In this document: positions 45,131-56,357 of the stretch, piece by piece
How positions within the stretch are numbered: position 1 is the stretch's first letter
How the letters are laid out: each line of letters begins with the position of its first letter
NCBI RefSeq assembly: GCF_030052815.1
Contig: NC_079495.1
Span: forward strand, 43,529,651-43,593,650
DNA: 64,000 bases
Reading direction: 5' to 3'
DNA from: Hevea brasiliensis
Taxonomy: Eukaryota; Streptophyta; Magnoliopsida; Malpighiales; Euphorbiaceae
Translations under genes and position numbers: made by a program
Notes under the pieces: generated by a model
Database searches by the model: none
The model's input: only the letters and a program-made list of their open reading frames with translations
What the model was told of the DNA's origin: nothing

Positions 45131-46357
45131 TTCCTCCTGTGCCCTTATAGCATAGGCTCTGACTGGTTTTCTACCTTCTGCTCTCTCCACAGACTCTGAC
45201 ACAGGTTTCTGTAAAGTACTGGCTGCCTCAGCCTTACCCGGCTTTCTACCCCTTGGAGCTGGAGGGGCAGGCCTATCAGTTGATACCGGAGTGGATGTAG
45301 CAGTTCTGTGAGGACAATCTTGGACTAGGTGGTCTGTAGATCCACACCGGAAACAAGCACCTATCATCCTCCAACATTCACCCTTATGCCATTTTTGGCA
45401 ATGTGGGCAAGCAACAAATACTGTTGGGGCTGGTCTCCTGTACCCTGTCCCTGGAGAGCTAACCATTGAAGGGGTGGACTAGCCTCTCCTTGGTGCAAAC
45501 TGAGATTTGGGTCTCTGTGACTGACCCTGACTTGGTGCTCTACTGAAACTCTGAGTAGGCGAACCTCTGAATTTCTTACTAGGGGCAGAAGATGTACCGG
45601 TCTGACTCTGACCTCTTTTCTGCTGTCTGTCCCTTCTGTTCTGCTCATTTATTCTAACTTTTTCAACCTTCAGTGCAGCTTCCACTAACTTGGCAAACTC
45701 TGTAATCCCTAAGGCTGTAATCATTACTTTAATGTTATCATTGAGTCCTTCCTCAAATCTCTTGCATCTCTCTGCCCCATTAGGGACAATTTCCCGCCCA
45801 TAGCGGCTCAGTCTGACAAATTCTCTTTCATATTCAACCACTGTCAGTTGTCTCTGACGTAGGGTAATAAACTCCCTTCTCTTCTCTTCCAGGTATACAC
45901 TGCCCACATACTTCTTTCTGAACTTAGTGAGAAAGAAATCCCAAGTTATCTGTTCTGGTGGCACCTCACTAGTTACTGTATCCCACTATTGGTATGCATC
46001 ATCTTGCAGTAGTGATACAGCAGCTTTTAAATTCTGCTCTGGAGTACAATGAAGTTGTTTCAAAACTCTTCCAGTTCTGTCCAACTAGTTTTCAGCTGTG
46101 ACAGAATCATCTTCCCTTTTGCCCATAAAATCCACTGCTCTGAACTTCCTGAGTCTCTCTATATGAGATTTTTGATGTGGAGGTGGTGGTGGCGGCATAA
46201 CTCCTGCCATCTGTCTAAAGAACTTAGCCATTTGCTGAAATGTGGCTGGTGCACCTGGTACTGGTGGAGCAGGTTCCCTCCTGTCTCCTGGTTCAGTCAT
46301 AGATGGAGCATGACTTTCCACCTCCTCATCGACCGCTCTCTATGATGTGGAGTCCAT
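45131..46357 (-). other. gag domain of element G
   Basis: Retrotrans_gag core from WDFFLTKFRKKYVGSVYLEE to VMITALGITEFAKLVEAALK. It is followed by a basic Q/S-rich linker and CPHCQKWHKGEC plus the CCHC knuckle CFRCGSTDHLVQDC. Confidence 0.9.
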
Positions 46358-46469
46358 ATTCTGATCAAAATAACAAAACAAATCAAAAGATTTGCATTAG
46401 AGTCATCTCAACACTTACAATGCAATGCATGATATGCAAACTATCTAGTTCCAGAAACGCCTAAATTGT

Positions 46470-46481
46470 GCTCTGATACCA
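46470..46481 (-). other. Primer binding site of element G
   Basis: The plus strand reads GCTCTGATACCA, the complement of the tRNA-iMet primer site, five bases from the LTR start at 46487. Confidence 0.92.
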
Positions 46482-46486
46482 CTAAA

Positions 46487-46804
46487 TGTAACACCCCTCA
46501 CCCGTCTACAGAATAACCGAGCAAGGTGTGCTACATGGCGTGCCGGAACACCTAGTCTATAATTATTTCATTACCTGAGCTCAATTTGATTTTAAGAAGT
46601 CTTTTATGTAATATTCATATCATGCTGATACTATTTTCATACTTTGATAAAATCAGTGTTTCAAGATTGGAAATAAAAATTTGATAAGGTGCCGTCTGTA
46701 TTTCGGACAAGCTGTCCTTCCAAACCTGTTGAAAATAGTTTAATATGATAATATCAAAATCTCAAATATTTCACAGTCTCTATTTCTCAGTAAAGTCAAT
46801 AGAT
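46487..46804 (-). mobile_element. Truncated 5' LTR of element G
   Basis: TGTAACACCCCTCACCCGTC and the next 300 bp match the PBS-proximal end of LTR G and the end of LTR H. Homology stops at about 46804 (AAAGTCAATAGA), where the leader of a minus-strand copia-type element begins. The bulk of the LTR, including its promoter part, is missing. Confidence 0.88.
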
Positions 46805-46990
46805 TATATAACAATTGCACATTCAAAGCCCATATACCTTACGCACCTTTGTGGTGCTCAAACCATGCGCACCATGGAGCACATACATGTTGCCGCCACA
46901 CTCTTTATGCAACTAGCAATGAATCAATCAACTTTTGATCAAATCACACAATTAAATCAGATATTAAACAATCTAAATGGCAAATATAGT
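46805..46990 (-). mobile_element. Leader remnant of copia-type element K
   Basis: About 186 bp between the cut G LTR and a primer site. No coding sequence. It has some AT-rich similarity to the leader of the copia element after 56360. Confidence 0.45.
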
Positions 46991-47003
46991 GGCTTTGATA
47001 TCA
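46991..47003 (-). other. Primer binding site of element K
   Basis: GGCTTTGATATCA is the reverse complement of TGATATCAAAGCC, one mismatch from the copia-type site TGGTATCAAAGCC, two bases from the LTR end. Confidence 0.65.
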
Positions 47004-47005
47004 AT

Positions 47006-49077
47006 TGAAGGAGCAGAAGCATGTAAATTGTTAGATTAGAACATTGAATTCAAAATTTTTCTTCTAGGGTCTCATGCATCATGCAACATTCATTATGTAC
47101 CTAATTAATTTCAATGCTCTATTGCATATTAAAACACTTTTAATATGTATTAGGATTTACATTTGTTATTTAAGATTTTAGAATTAACAAATTAATTCAT
47201 TAGAACCCTATATTAAAGGAATAACATGTGCATTAACCCTAGGTACCTTTGGTAAGCATCTAGGACCCCAATTGTTATCTCTCTAGCTTGTCCACATCAA
47301 GATCACCAATGGGAAGCCCCTAAACTAGCTTCTCAAGCCTTGCCAACCAATTGTAATTTAGGTTTTTGCCTTTAGAGAGGTTGTAGATGTATATAGGATA
47401 CTAGAAATAATTTCTAGCAATTTTAATTCAAAGAAACTTGGATCATTCTCTTTGAATTGATGAGAGAAGATGAAGAAAGGAGAGACAGCTATGGGTGGTG
47501 GCACACTTGAGAGAAAAATAAGAAGAGTGGCTAATTTTTATTTTCTCATAACATCATATTATATAATTAGGTCATCACTTAAAACCCTTGCCGCATATCA
47601 TCACCTGATTGCATTTTAATTTTAATTGACCTAATCACATTAAGCCAAGTGTCAAAGCTAGATTTAATATTGACTTGGATAATCTTGCATGATAGGAAGA
47701 CAAATGAAAAACCATGATGCCATGTTTCATCATCTCATGGTACCACATGTCACCCTGTGAAATGACCAAATTACCTTTGTGTTGTAATTTTGAGTTCTCA
47801 ATCCAAAATAATTATCTCTCCTCTTCTAATCAATTTATATCAAATATAAATTAATTAATTAATCTCTATTAATTAATTTCTCATAAGTAAATTCATATTT
47901 AAATACTTTAAATATAAATTTAACTTATACTATATATCCAATAACTTAGATTTGGTTTCAAGCCATGTTAGGGACTTTACAATCTAATTACAAATCAAGC
48001 CTATTTAATTAATCAATTAAACTCTTTAACTAATTAATTAAATCACATTTAACTTGGTGATTACTTGTGTATGTGTGTGACTCACTAGGCTCATCACTAA
48101 TAAGCAATGAGATATGATATTAACTTTTAATATCATCAGAACTCTTTCTTACCATAAATGATTTCTCTAAATCATTTTAGGCATCTCATAGACCATGGTT
48201 AACACCTAGCATAGCATGCCATGGCCACCCAATTAGTAATAAGGAATACCTTAAATGAACCTATAATCATATGTTACCATGCACTAGAATCTATCTGTTA
48301 CAAAATCCCAATTCGAGCTGGAGTCATGGTTTATGTCAAACTCCATTTGTTATGAATATTATGTTCTCTTTTAATTCTAATTCTTGATTAAAAAGATTTT
48401 CTCATCAGAAACTCTTTTCTGTTTAAATCTATTTGTCCTGGCCAGGAACTTGAAACATCAAGAACAATTAAATGAATATAGAATTTTATCCCTATTTACT
48501 TAAGGTAACACCTATCTCCATACATAATTGGTAGGAGCCAACACATGCCCATATATCCATACACAGTACAAGTATGAAAGCAGTATCAAACTCAGACCAC
48601 CTATATACAAGATAACTGTGCTATCTCATGTCTAAAGATTATATGCACTAATATGAATTATGACAGTGCATTGATAAGAGTAAACTCCATGTGCTTATCA
48701 TAAGTGTCACTGGTTCAGCCTTCTTATCATGCATAAGTGCCTATCATGTTTGTTATATGGCATGAGACTCACCAGTCTATCTTATTTACATCTCATATAA
48801 ATAACTTGGGAACAAACATGATTATAATATTTCTGGATAAGTTATTTCCTTATTGTGAATTATCCTCGATTGTGAACCAATTTATGATGTTTTGTGCTAG
48901 AAATACTGTCACTCATATTCTTAACAACTTAAGAATAGAATTTTTAACAAAATATCAATAGATCTTTTTTATTACACATAAATATATTATGTAAACGGAA
49001 AAGTGAAATTGCCTTTTATTAATAAAATATGTACAAGATACATACTAAATGATATGCTCTAGGACATACTACTAACA
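47006..49077 (-). mobile_element. LTR K, copia-type 5' LTR
   Basis: On the minus strand the LTR starts TGTTAGTAGTATGTCC at 49077 and ends GCTCCTTCA at 47006, just before the primer site; 2072 bp. The 3' LTR and all coding parts are absent from the window. No gene within it. Confidence 0.6.
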
Positions 49078-49729
49078 CTTTTAACCCTGTTTACTCAAGG
49101 CTACGGATCCCCTCTTGACTGAATACCTGTCCCAACATATGACCAATCTGAGCAAACACGCACTGAAATATCCATGCACAGTACAGATATGTAAATGGTA
49201 TTAAACTCAAATCAGCCATACAAGAGACAACCGTGTCATCTCAGGTCTGAGGATTATATGCACTAGTATGACATAGATAACATTTTATTGACTTGAGTAA
49301 ACGCTATGTTCATGTCATCTATACGTCACAAGTTCGACCAACTTATCTCATAAGTGTCCATTATATTTATCCCGATATCTCATATCAGATGGCATGAGAC
49401 TCACCATTCCATATACATCAATATCTCATACTGATCAATAGAGATAAACAGAGGTGACAACTCTTTGGATATAATGTGCCCACCAAAATATCTTTCAGCT
49501 ATGAACTCTGATTTATAGCAAATGTCTCGTATATTCTGTCACTCATATTCTTATCTTATAAGAATAGAATATATATATATAAAGCATATTCCTAATGGAC
49601 AATTTCAAATAAATATGATATTAAAGATACACAATATTTAAATAAAATGTTTATTGCCATTAAAATATTTACAATATTATTTACAAGTTACAATATTAGC
49701 GCATGCTCTATGGCAAACATAACTAACAG
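49078..49729 (-). mobile_element. LTR K2, remnant of a related copia-type LTR
   Basis: Words of LTR K recur in order but diverged: GGCATGAGACTCACCA (48759 and 49392), TGTCACTCATATTCTTA (48906 and 49539) and an end CATGCTCTATGG...AACTAACA at 49729 resembling the K terminus. LTR K probably inserted into it. Confidence 0.55.
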
Positions 49730-49892
49730 TTATAACTGTTATGAGAATGTAGCTACTCTCATAAAATAGAGTATGTCGACCGAGTAAGATATACTCGATC
49801 CTTATAGCTAATGTTTCATAGTTATTAGTAGATTGACTTTCACTTTGACGAAACTTAAGTAATGTTTTCGCATTGATTTCAACTTTCGCCAA

Positions 49893-49906
49893 AGTGGGGG
49901 GCAAGC
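49893..49906 (+). other. Polypurine tract of a Tat/Ogre-like element
   Basis: AAGTGGGGGGCAAGC lies directly before the LTR start TGTCTCC. The 163 bp on its left would be the internal 3' end of that element. Confidence 0.5.
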
Positions 49907-52490
49907 TGTCTCCTTATTTTGTGATTTATTACGAGTATGTGCATTGAGGCTGTGAGGAACCTGATGATAAAAAAATATATAATTGTAGTTGGAGGCATTG
50001 AGCTGAATTATTTATTCCGTGGCATGATCTTGAAAAAAAAATAACAATATATTTTTGAAAAATTAATTTAATTAAATTTAAATAAAATTCTGTCTTGTTT
50101 AAATTTAATATGAGTAGTTCTTAAATGGACCTAATTAAGTTTAATTGGGCCCATGGGCTTAAGAAAGCCTAGTTATGAATTTTAGATAGAACCCATTTAA
50201 TTTATTTTCTGAAAATTAAAATAAAAATTTAATTTTTTTCTCCCTCTCTCTCTCATACAAACTCTCTCTTTCACTTAGCCCCACTCTCTTCCTCACTCCC
50301 TATTGGTGTTGCCCCCTTTCCCTCTTCCTATTGGTTTAAACACCATACCCATATTCCTGTCTTACCTAAATTTTACAATCTCAGTTGTTTAAGTTATCTG
50401 AACCTTATCACCCTAGGACTCCAAACCCTATCACACCTCTCTCCCAAAACCTTATAAATACCCTACTGGAAAAAAAGAAAAAAGGAGGAGGGGGGGAGAA
50501 ATATTTAGAAAATTCAGAGCTATTTAGAGATATTTTAGAGCTATAGGAAATTTAGAGATATTTAAAACTCTTTTAGTTCTTTCTTTTTTTTTTTCTTCAA
50601 GAAGATTTTTATGCAAGATTTTTTGAATGTTGGTTTTTGTTGTTTTCTTTTCAATATCTATGCCACGTAATATTTAATTCTATATTCTTTGTCTTTTAAT
50701 TTATCTTGCATGTTCCTGCGAATCATGTAATCATGTTTAATTTGAGGGAATACACAACTCTGCACATACTCAATTTTCTATCTTCCATGTTTTTATTATT
50801 TTTTGTTATCTTCTGAATCAGTAAAAATTTTAGAAGAATTATATTCATATTCTGTACAAAATTTTATTAATTTTAGGATCAAGAATCATTGAAAAAGCTT
50901 TTATATTTTATAAGTTATAGCTGTTTGAAGTTAGGGTTCCTACAAAACTCGATTTGCAGAATACCCGATTTGTGAAGCCAAGATCTCCCTTGTTTCTTAA
51001 TATTTTTGTGTGAATCTAGTGTCTACAATTAAGTTCAAAATCTTGTGAATCTTTTTCAATTAGGTTTGCATTCATATCTATTGTGGTTGATGAGTTATAA
51101 ATTTTACAAAAAAGTCGATATGTGTAGACCATTCGGTTAAGGTTTTGCTTTATCTATAAATTTTGTGATCTTGTATAATGTTTTGTCTGTCTTCTGTAAT
51201 TTTTTTCATGATTTTTAGGCATGTCTAATTATTTTTCAAAAATCAAATTTCTTACTATTATCAATTTGCCAAAATCTGAGAATTGTATGTTTATACATGT
51301 TCTTGTGTGTTCTTGAGTTCTAATTGATATTTGATATATTTTTCTATTTTCTTTTAATTCAAGAGGTGTTATGAAGTATTTGGATCATGTTAAAAGACTT
51401 AGACCATTAGATAGTTATAATTTATTAGGAATTTTAAACCCTTTAGGAGACTAGAGTTAGAATCCAATGTGAACTGTTATTCGAATTTTCTTATTTTTTT
51501 ATCCTTTATTTTCTTTAGTTTCTTTATTTTTATTACAAAAAAAATTAGTAAGTAGCCTTAAGGTAAGTACCAAAAAGGGCATTTGCGTTGAGCTTACATG
51601 GAGCTAAACGAGAGTAAGCCAGGGATATCATTGTCATACTAGAAGAGAAGGCACTTTTTTAAGGGTAGCTTACCCCAATGGCAACTGCAATTACTAACAT
51701 GTAAGTAATCCTAAATTCCTAGAATAACCATTGGCATGAAATTGTAGTAATAATAGGATTTTTATTTGGTAAGTTAAAATTAACTTTGTTTCTAATTTAA
51801 TTGACTTTTACATGTAATTAATTTAAATAAATACTTAGTAAATTAAAATTAATCTTGTTTATAAATTAAACTAACATTGGCATATAAAATAGATTTAATT
51901 TAATACTTAGTAATTTTAAAATAAATTAGCATATTAGAAATCTTTATTAGGTTGTGATTGTTTGGACTTTATGTGATATTAGAATAAATTACACATGTAC
52001 ATAATTAATTTAGTTTAATTATCCTTAGGATAACTTGATAAAAAATTAATTAATTAGGTTAAATAAAAACTTAGGATTATTTGAAATTGAATTTGTTTGT
52101 AAATTAAATTCTTAATAATAAATTGATTTTAGTCATCTGATAAATATTATTTAAATAATTAGGAGCCCCATAGATAGGAATTACTTGTGCATGAAAATTA
52201 TTTGTAAACAACAACCCTTTTATGAATTACTTGCGTGTGCAGGATTAGAATTGCATTTTTAGGATAAAGTTTAATAGAGAAATAATAAACAAGACTTCAA
52301 GAAACATTAGTAGAGGACTGACACTCGAATTAATGAGGTTAGATCAGGTGTAAATGGTACCTAACACCTTCCCCTTACATACTCACTATCCCGGACCTAG
52401 ACATTGGGCTATGGTAATGACGGTTGTGAAAATTCTGCAAGGAGTAAGTTGCCATCCATGACCGTCGAAAGAAATACTGAATATATCACA
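49907..52490 (+). mobile_element. LTR J, Tat/Ogre-like long LTR
   Basis: It starts TGTCTCCTTATTTTG after a purine tract and ends about ATATATCACA at 52490, followed by the word TGGCGACTCC. It has a clear TATA box (CCTTATAAATACCC at about 50451) and near its end the words CCTAACACCTTCCCCTTAC and TATCCCGGACC, which recall Tat-group LTR ends. No coding frame in 2.6 kb. The right end is approximate. Confidence 0.55.
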
Positions 52491-52503
52491 ATTATTATCC
52501 GAG

Positions 52504-52513
52504 TGGCGACTCC
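52504..52513 (+). other. Primer-site-like word after LTR J
   Basis: TGGCGACTCC is the start of the primer site usual in Tat/Ogre-group gypsy elements. It lies 14 bp beyond the proposed LTR end, which suggests the boundary needs adjusting. Confidence 0.45.
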
Positions 52514-52939
52514 TATCTACCTATGCCTTTGTGGCATAAATCCTTAGTACTGTGGAAATGTTATGGGAAGACTATACTTACCAGTGGTTTGATTTTATTA
52601 GGATTGTATGAAGTGCATATCTAAGAAGTGTTGTCTAAGGAGATGGTACTTAAGTGAGACCATTATGACTCCACCATCTTTTCTAGGCATTACCTAGTGC
52701 ATTTTATATAATTCTAGTGGATGATATTTTGCCTCACGCCTTACTATGATCCCTCACCCTTACATAGCTATTATGATTGTAGTATCAGATGGTCTAGCTG
52801 TAAGGTGATCACTGGAGCTGCCAAAGAACTAAGTCAAAAATGAAAAGTCAAGATCCTAAAAAAGATCAACTATATCAGTCAAGGGGATGGCTTTCTGGCC
52901 TAAAATTGCAGAGGAACTAGGGGTAGAAGAAGTCATAAG
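52514..52939 (+). mobile_element. Leader of the Tat-like element, cut by LTR H
   Basis: 426 bp, no long frame. The last part (from 52840) may hold the first codons of a gag, ended by the insertion of LTR H. Confidence 0.35.
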
Positions 52940-53121
52940 TGTAACATCCCCACTATACGTGTTCTGTATGTTCTGTTGCTCCAATGGCCAAATAACAGTC
53001 CAGGCAAGTCAGGATGTATGGAACTATACTTCGGTGATAGTGAACAAACATATAATGATGAAATAAATAAAAAGAAAATACAAGAAAAATCAAAGAAAAA
53101 TGAAAGAGAGAAAATAAAACT

Positions 53122-53170
53122 AAGTTAAACGAGCTGGCACCGCAGCGATGGGTGACTGCACCGGGAAGGC
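53122..53170 (+). promoter_or_regulatory. 5S rRNA-like internal promoter segment in LTR H
   Basis: AAGTTAAACGAGC, then GATGGGTGACTGC and GGGAAGG, 182 bp from the LTR start, sense strand. Confidence 0.55.
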
Positions 53171-53813
53171 CATTGCCGACCCCAGGACCGCGGGGAACCC
53201 TCGGAATTTAATTTTAAGACATAAATAAAGGTTTATTGAAATATAATTTGAAACTAAAATTATCAAAGAAAAATTAATAAATTAGTACAAAGAAAAACGA
53301 AAAATCGAGAAACTGACAAAAATTGGTGTTACCGAAAAATCGGGAATATAACCCAAAGTGGGGTATTTTGGTCATTTGACACCTAGAGTTTCCTTTTAAC
53401 CTCAATGTTCATTAAAAATAAATGATATTACACTTTAGAAATATCATGAAAAATTAAATTGTGATACATTATGTGTAAATTGTGAAAGAAAGGAGATAAA
53501 TGTGTAAATAAAGGAAACTTAGTATAATTAAACATTAAACAATTGATTAGTGCTCCACTAAGTACATTATAAGGTACATAAAATAACCATTAGTGGGCAG
53601 AATTGGGTCATCTTCAACCTTGAGAGAAAGCTAGCCAAAGTGAATTCCACCATTGAAGTCCACCATGGCCGAATGAACTCTTCTTCCATGCAACCTTGAT
53701 CAAGCCATCCTTTCCTCTTGATTCCTTCATTAAAACTTGCCTACTCACCTTGGGAAAGATATTGGCAACAAGAAAAACAAGATTTGGTGAAGTTTTGATA
53801 AGCTTCAAAAGTG

Positions 53814-53819
53814 GTAAGT
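53814..53819 (+). promoter_or_regulatory. Candidate splice donor in LTR H
   Basis: CAAAAGTG|GTAAGTG lies 874 bp from the LTR start and is identical to the LTR G copy. Confidence 0.4.
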
Positions 53820-56334
53820 GTCCAAATCTTCTCCCTAGCTTTAGTAAAAGTTGTATTTAGGTTGAGATGAGTAGTTTGGTGAAGAGAAATGAAAGAAATA
53901 GTGAGATATGGACTTGTCCATTTTCGGCAGCCATGAACCTTTGTTGAGCATGAGTTATTTTTACTTCTAATGAATGGAAATGAAGGTTGATTAATTCAAA
54001 TGAAAGTTGTAGTAAGTTTATATCCAAGTATGTGCATGCTAATGCTTGAATTAAGGGTTTGAAATGGGATTTTGATGCTTTGGCAAGCTACCATGTTTGG
54101 CAGCATATAATATCATGAATTTGTGTGTGTGAATATGTAGTTTATTAATGAAATGTAATGGTGTTAAATTGTGGGTAGCATGTGTATTTAAAATGGAAGT
54201 GTATGTGTAACATAAGTGTTGATGCACATTGAATTTAGGTGGATATAAATGTTGAAGTTTAATGGTGTATTGTGTGCTTTGTGCACTTGAGTATTCTACA
54301 CAGAATGCTTGTTGGAATTGTGTACAATATATATATAAAAGTGCCATTGATTGAATATTGAAGTATTGGGAGGAGGAGGATTGTTAAAATTGGAAGTGTG
54401 ATGTTCAAATGCAGGTTGTGTATGTTGGCAGCACCTAAATTAGGTCATAAGTGTAATATTGTGAACCCAATTGGTATGAGGCTAATGGGGAGTGAAACTA
54501 GACACCAAATAAGCCAACTTTCATATAGAAATGTTGCCAAAATTCTGCCTAGAAATTGACCTTAAAAATTACCAAACCCAGAATGGCAACCTTGCAACCT
54601 AGATTTTTGACCATATGAACAGTAGTCCTTGGGATGACCATAACTCACTCAAAACAGGTCCAATTGACCTGAAATTTTTATCATGGTTAGCTTAGACATA
54701 GAGCTACAATTCTTATGAAGACACCAAAGCCCAGAAATGACTAGAACCAAGTCAAATAGCTTACACAAGTTCGGGTATCAAAACTGCCAGGACTAAAAGT
54801 GACCTAAAATTGACCAAATTTTGCACTAAAGGTGCAATCTGTCCAGCTTTAGTAAATTGACCATATCTTGGTCTATACAACTCAGAATGACCTGAAATTT
54901 TGCCCCGCATGCAATAAGACATAGAGCTACAATTTTTCTTCTTTGACCAGAAGCTAAAAACTAAGAGAAATAGGACTTTAAGCTAGACCAATCTAGCATA
55001 TCAAAAATTGAGAATTTGACATTTACATATAATGATGCTTGAAGAACTTTGGCAATGAATGCCAACTTGTAAAAATGGTAAATTGCACTATATTGACAGC
55101 ATATTGAATTATAATATGTGACATGTTGAGACTAGAAACAACTTATCCATAGTACCTAAAAAGGTCAACATATGCATTGACTTATGAATTACATAATAGT
55201 TAGTAAACTCTAAAAATTGAAGAATTAAACAATTAATTTATAATGTGCCCTAGTTTGCCTAGTTGACTAGTTTGGATAGGTTGGCATGCCAATAGGATTC
55301 TGATAGCTATTTTGTAAATGGCTTCATGCCATACTGTGTTTTTACGGCTTATTATGCCTCACTGTGACTTTAATAGCCTACTGCTATACATATTGTGTAT
55401 TTATTATTGGCTTATCGCCAGATTGACTATATGGCTTTTTAGCCATGCTATTTGCACACCGGGAGACATTTTGTGATCGATGGTGTGACGGCCCGAGGTA
55501 CTAGGTACCCAGTGCCAGTATATCCATTTATCCAGTCTGGTCAGTATATAGGCTACACGGGCAGTAATTCAAGTACTATTAAATTCAAATACCTAAATCC
55601 AGTCTACTGACATACAACACCACCAAAAATTCATAAACACTTCATTTACTTTATTTTAGTGTATATTTTTGTATATTTGGCACCACTAAGCAAAATTGCT
55701 TAGCGCGTTGCTTTTGTAACGCGTAGGTATTGGAGACACAGCTGGGGAGCCTAGCAAACCTACTATCGGGTGAGACATCCAATCTGCACAGGAGTCCAGA
55801 GTCATCTGCACTCCATTACATACATGGTAGGACTTAGGATATCTTGCATTTTGTACTTTTGTTGTATTTTTGAAATTCGGCCTTGTCTTTGGTAATGTTA
55901 TGAAAGCTCTAAAGTTTATAATATTTTGTACATATTAAATAACATAGAGATTTTCTGGATATATTTAAATTATTATGGACTGTATTATGGAATTGTTTAA
56001 TGACTGTAAAAGTCTATTGACTTTATTGAGAAATAGAGACTGTGAAAAATTTGAGATTTTGATATTATCATATTAAATTGTTTTCGACAGGTTTGGAAGG
56101 ACAGTTTGTCCGAAATACAGACGGCACCTTACCAAATTTTTATTTCCAATCTTGAAACGTTGATTTTATCAAAGTATGAAAATAGTATCAACATGATTTG
56201 AATATTACATAAAAGACTTCTTAAAATCAAATTGAGCTCAGGTAATGAAATAATCATAGACTAGGTGTTCCGGCACGCCGTGTAGCACGCCTTGCTCTAC
56301 TATTCTATAGACGGGTGAGGGGTGTTACATTTAG

Positions 56335-56346
56335 TGGTATCAGAGC
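56335..56346 (+). other. Primer binding site of element H
   Basis: TGGTATCAGAGC, five bases after the LTR. The next 12 bases (ACGCTTTAGGCA) still follow the chromovirus leader pattern before homology stops. Confidence 0.92.
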
Positions 56347-56357
56347 ACGCTTTAGGC

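Larger units (their letters stand above)
41713..46357 (-). pseudogene. gag-pol polyprotein of chromovirus G
   Basis: A single minus-strand frame from ATG 46357 to TAA 41713 encodes, in order, gag, aspartic protease, RT, RNase H, integrase and chromodomain, about 1550 codons, the expected size for Tekay/Del-type chromoviruses with long LTRs. The only frame break I find is a deletion of about 17 nt near 44427-44432, compared with the copy at 4560-4590. Stops are scattered (gag codon 6, gag WW sites, QLL in the RT linker, start of the chromodomain) and most fit C-to-T or G-to-A changes. An acceptor-like TTGTTATTTTGATCAG lies three bases before the ATG. It is not active now but is the best reference in the window for the decayed copies at 2093-4900 and 9702-11131. 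Confidence 0.92.
52940..56329 (+). mobile_element. LTR H, 5' LTR of the G family in plus orientation
   Basis: TGTAACATCCCCACTATACG to GGGGTGTTACA, 3390 bp, exactly the length of LTR G. A tRNA-iMet primer site follows at 56335. Module copies lie at 54494-54530 (partial), 54638-54723 and 54861-54946. The element's own gag-pol is not present: about 20 bp after the primer site the sequence turns into the leader of a copia element. Confidence 0.92.

Noticed and set aside
46745..47008. A plus-strand 87-codon gene across the G LTR/K leader junction
   Set aside because: It spans two unrelated repeat fragments and the primer site of element K, so the frame is accidental.
40817..53808. A 64-codon frame shared by LTR G (plus, 40817-41011) and LTR H (minus, 53614-53808) as a conserved gene
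   Set aside because: The two LTRs are near-identical DNA, so the shared frame follows from that. It is antisense to the element, and the matching region in LTR I has stops.
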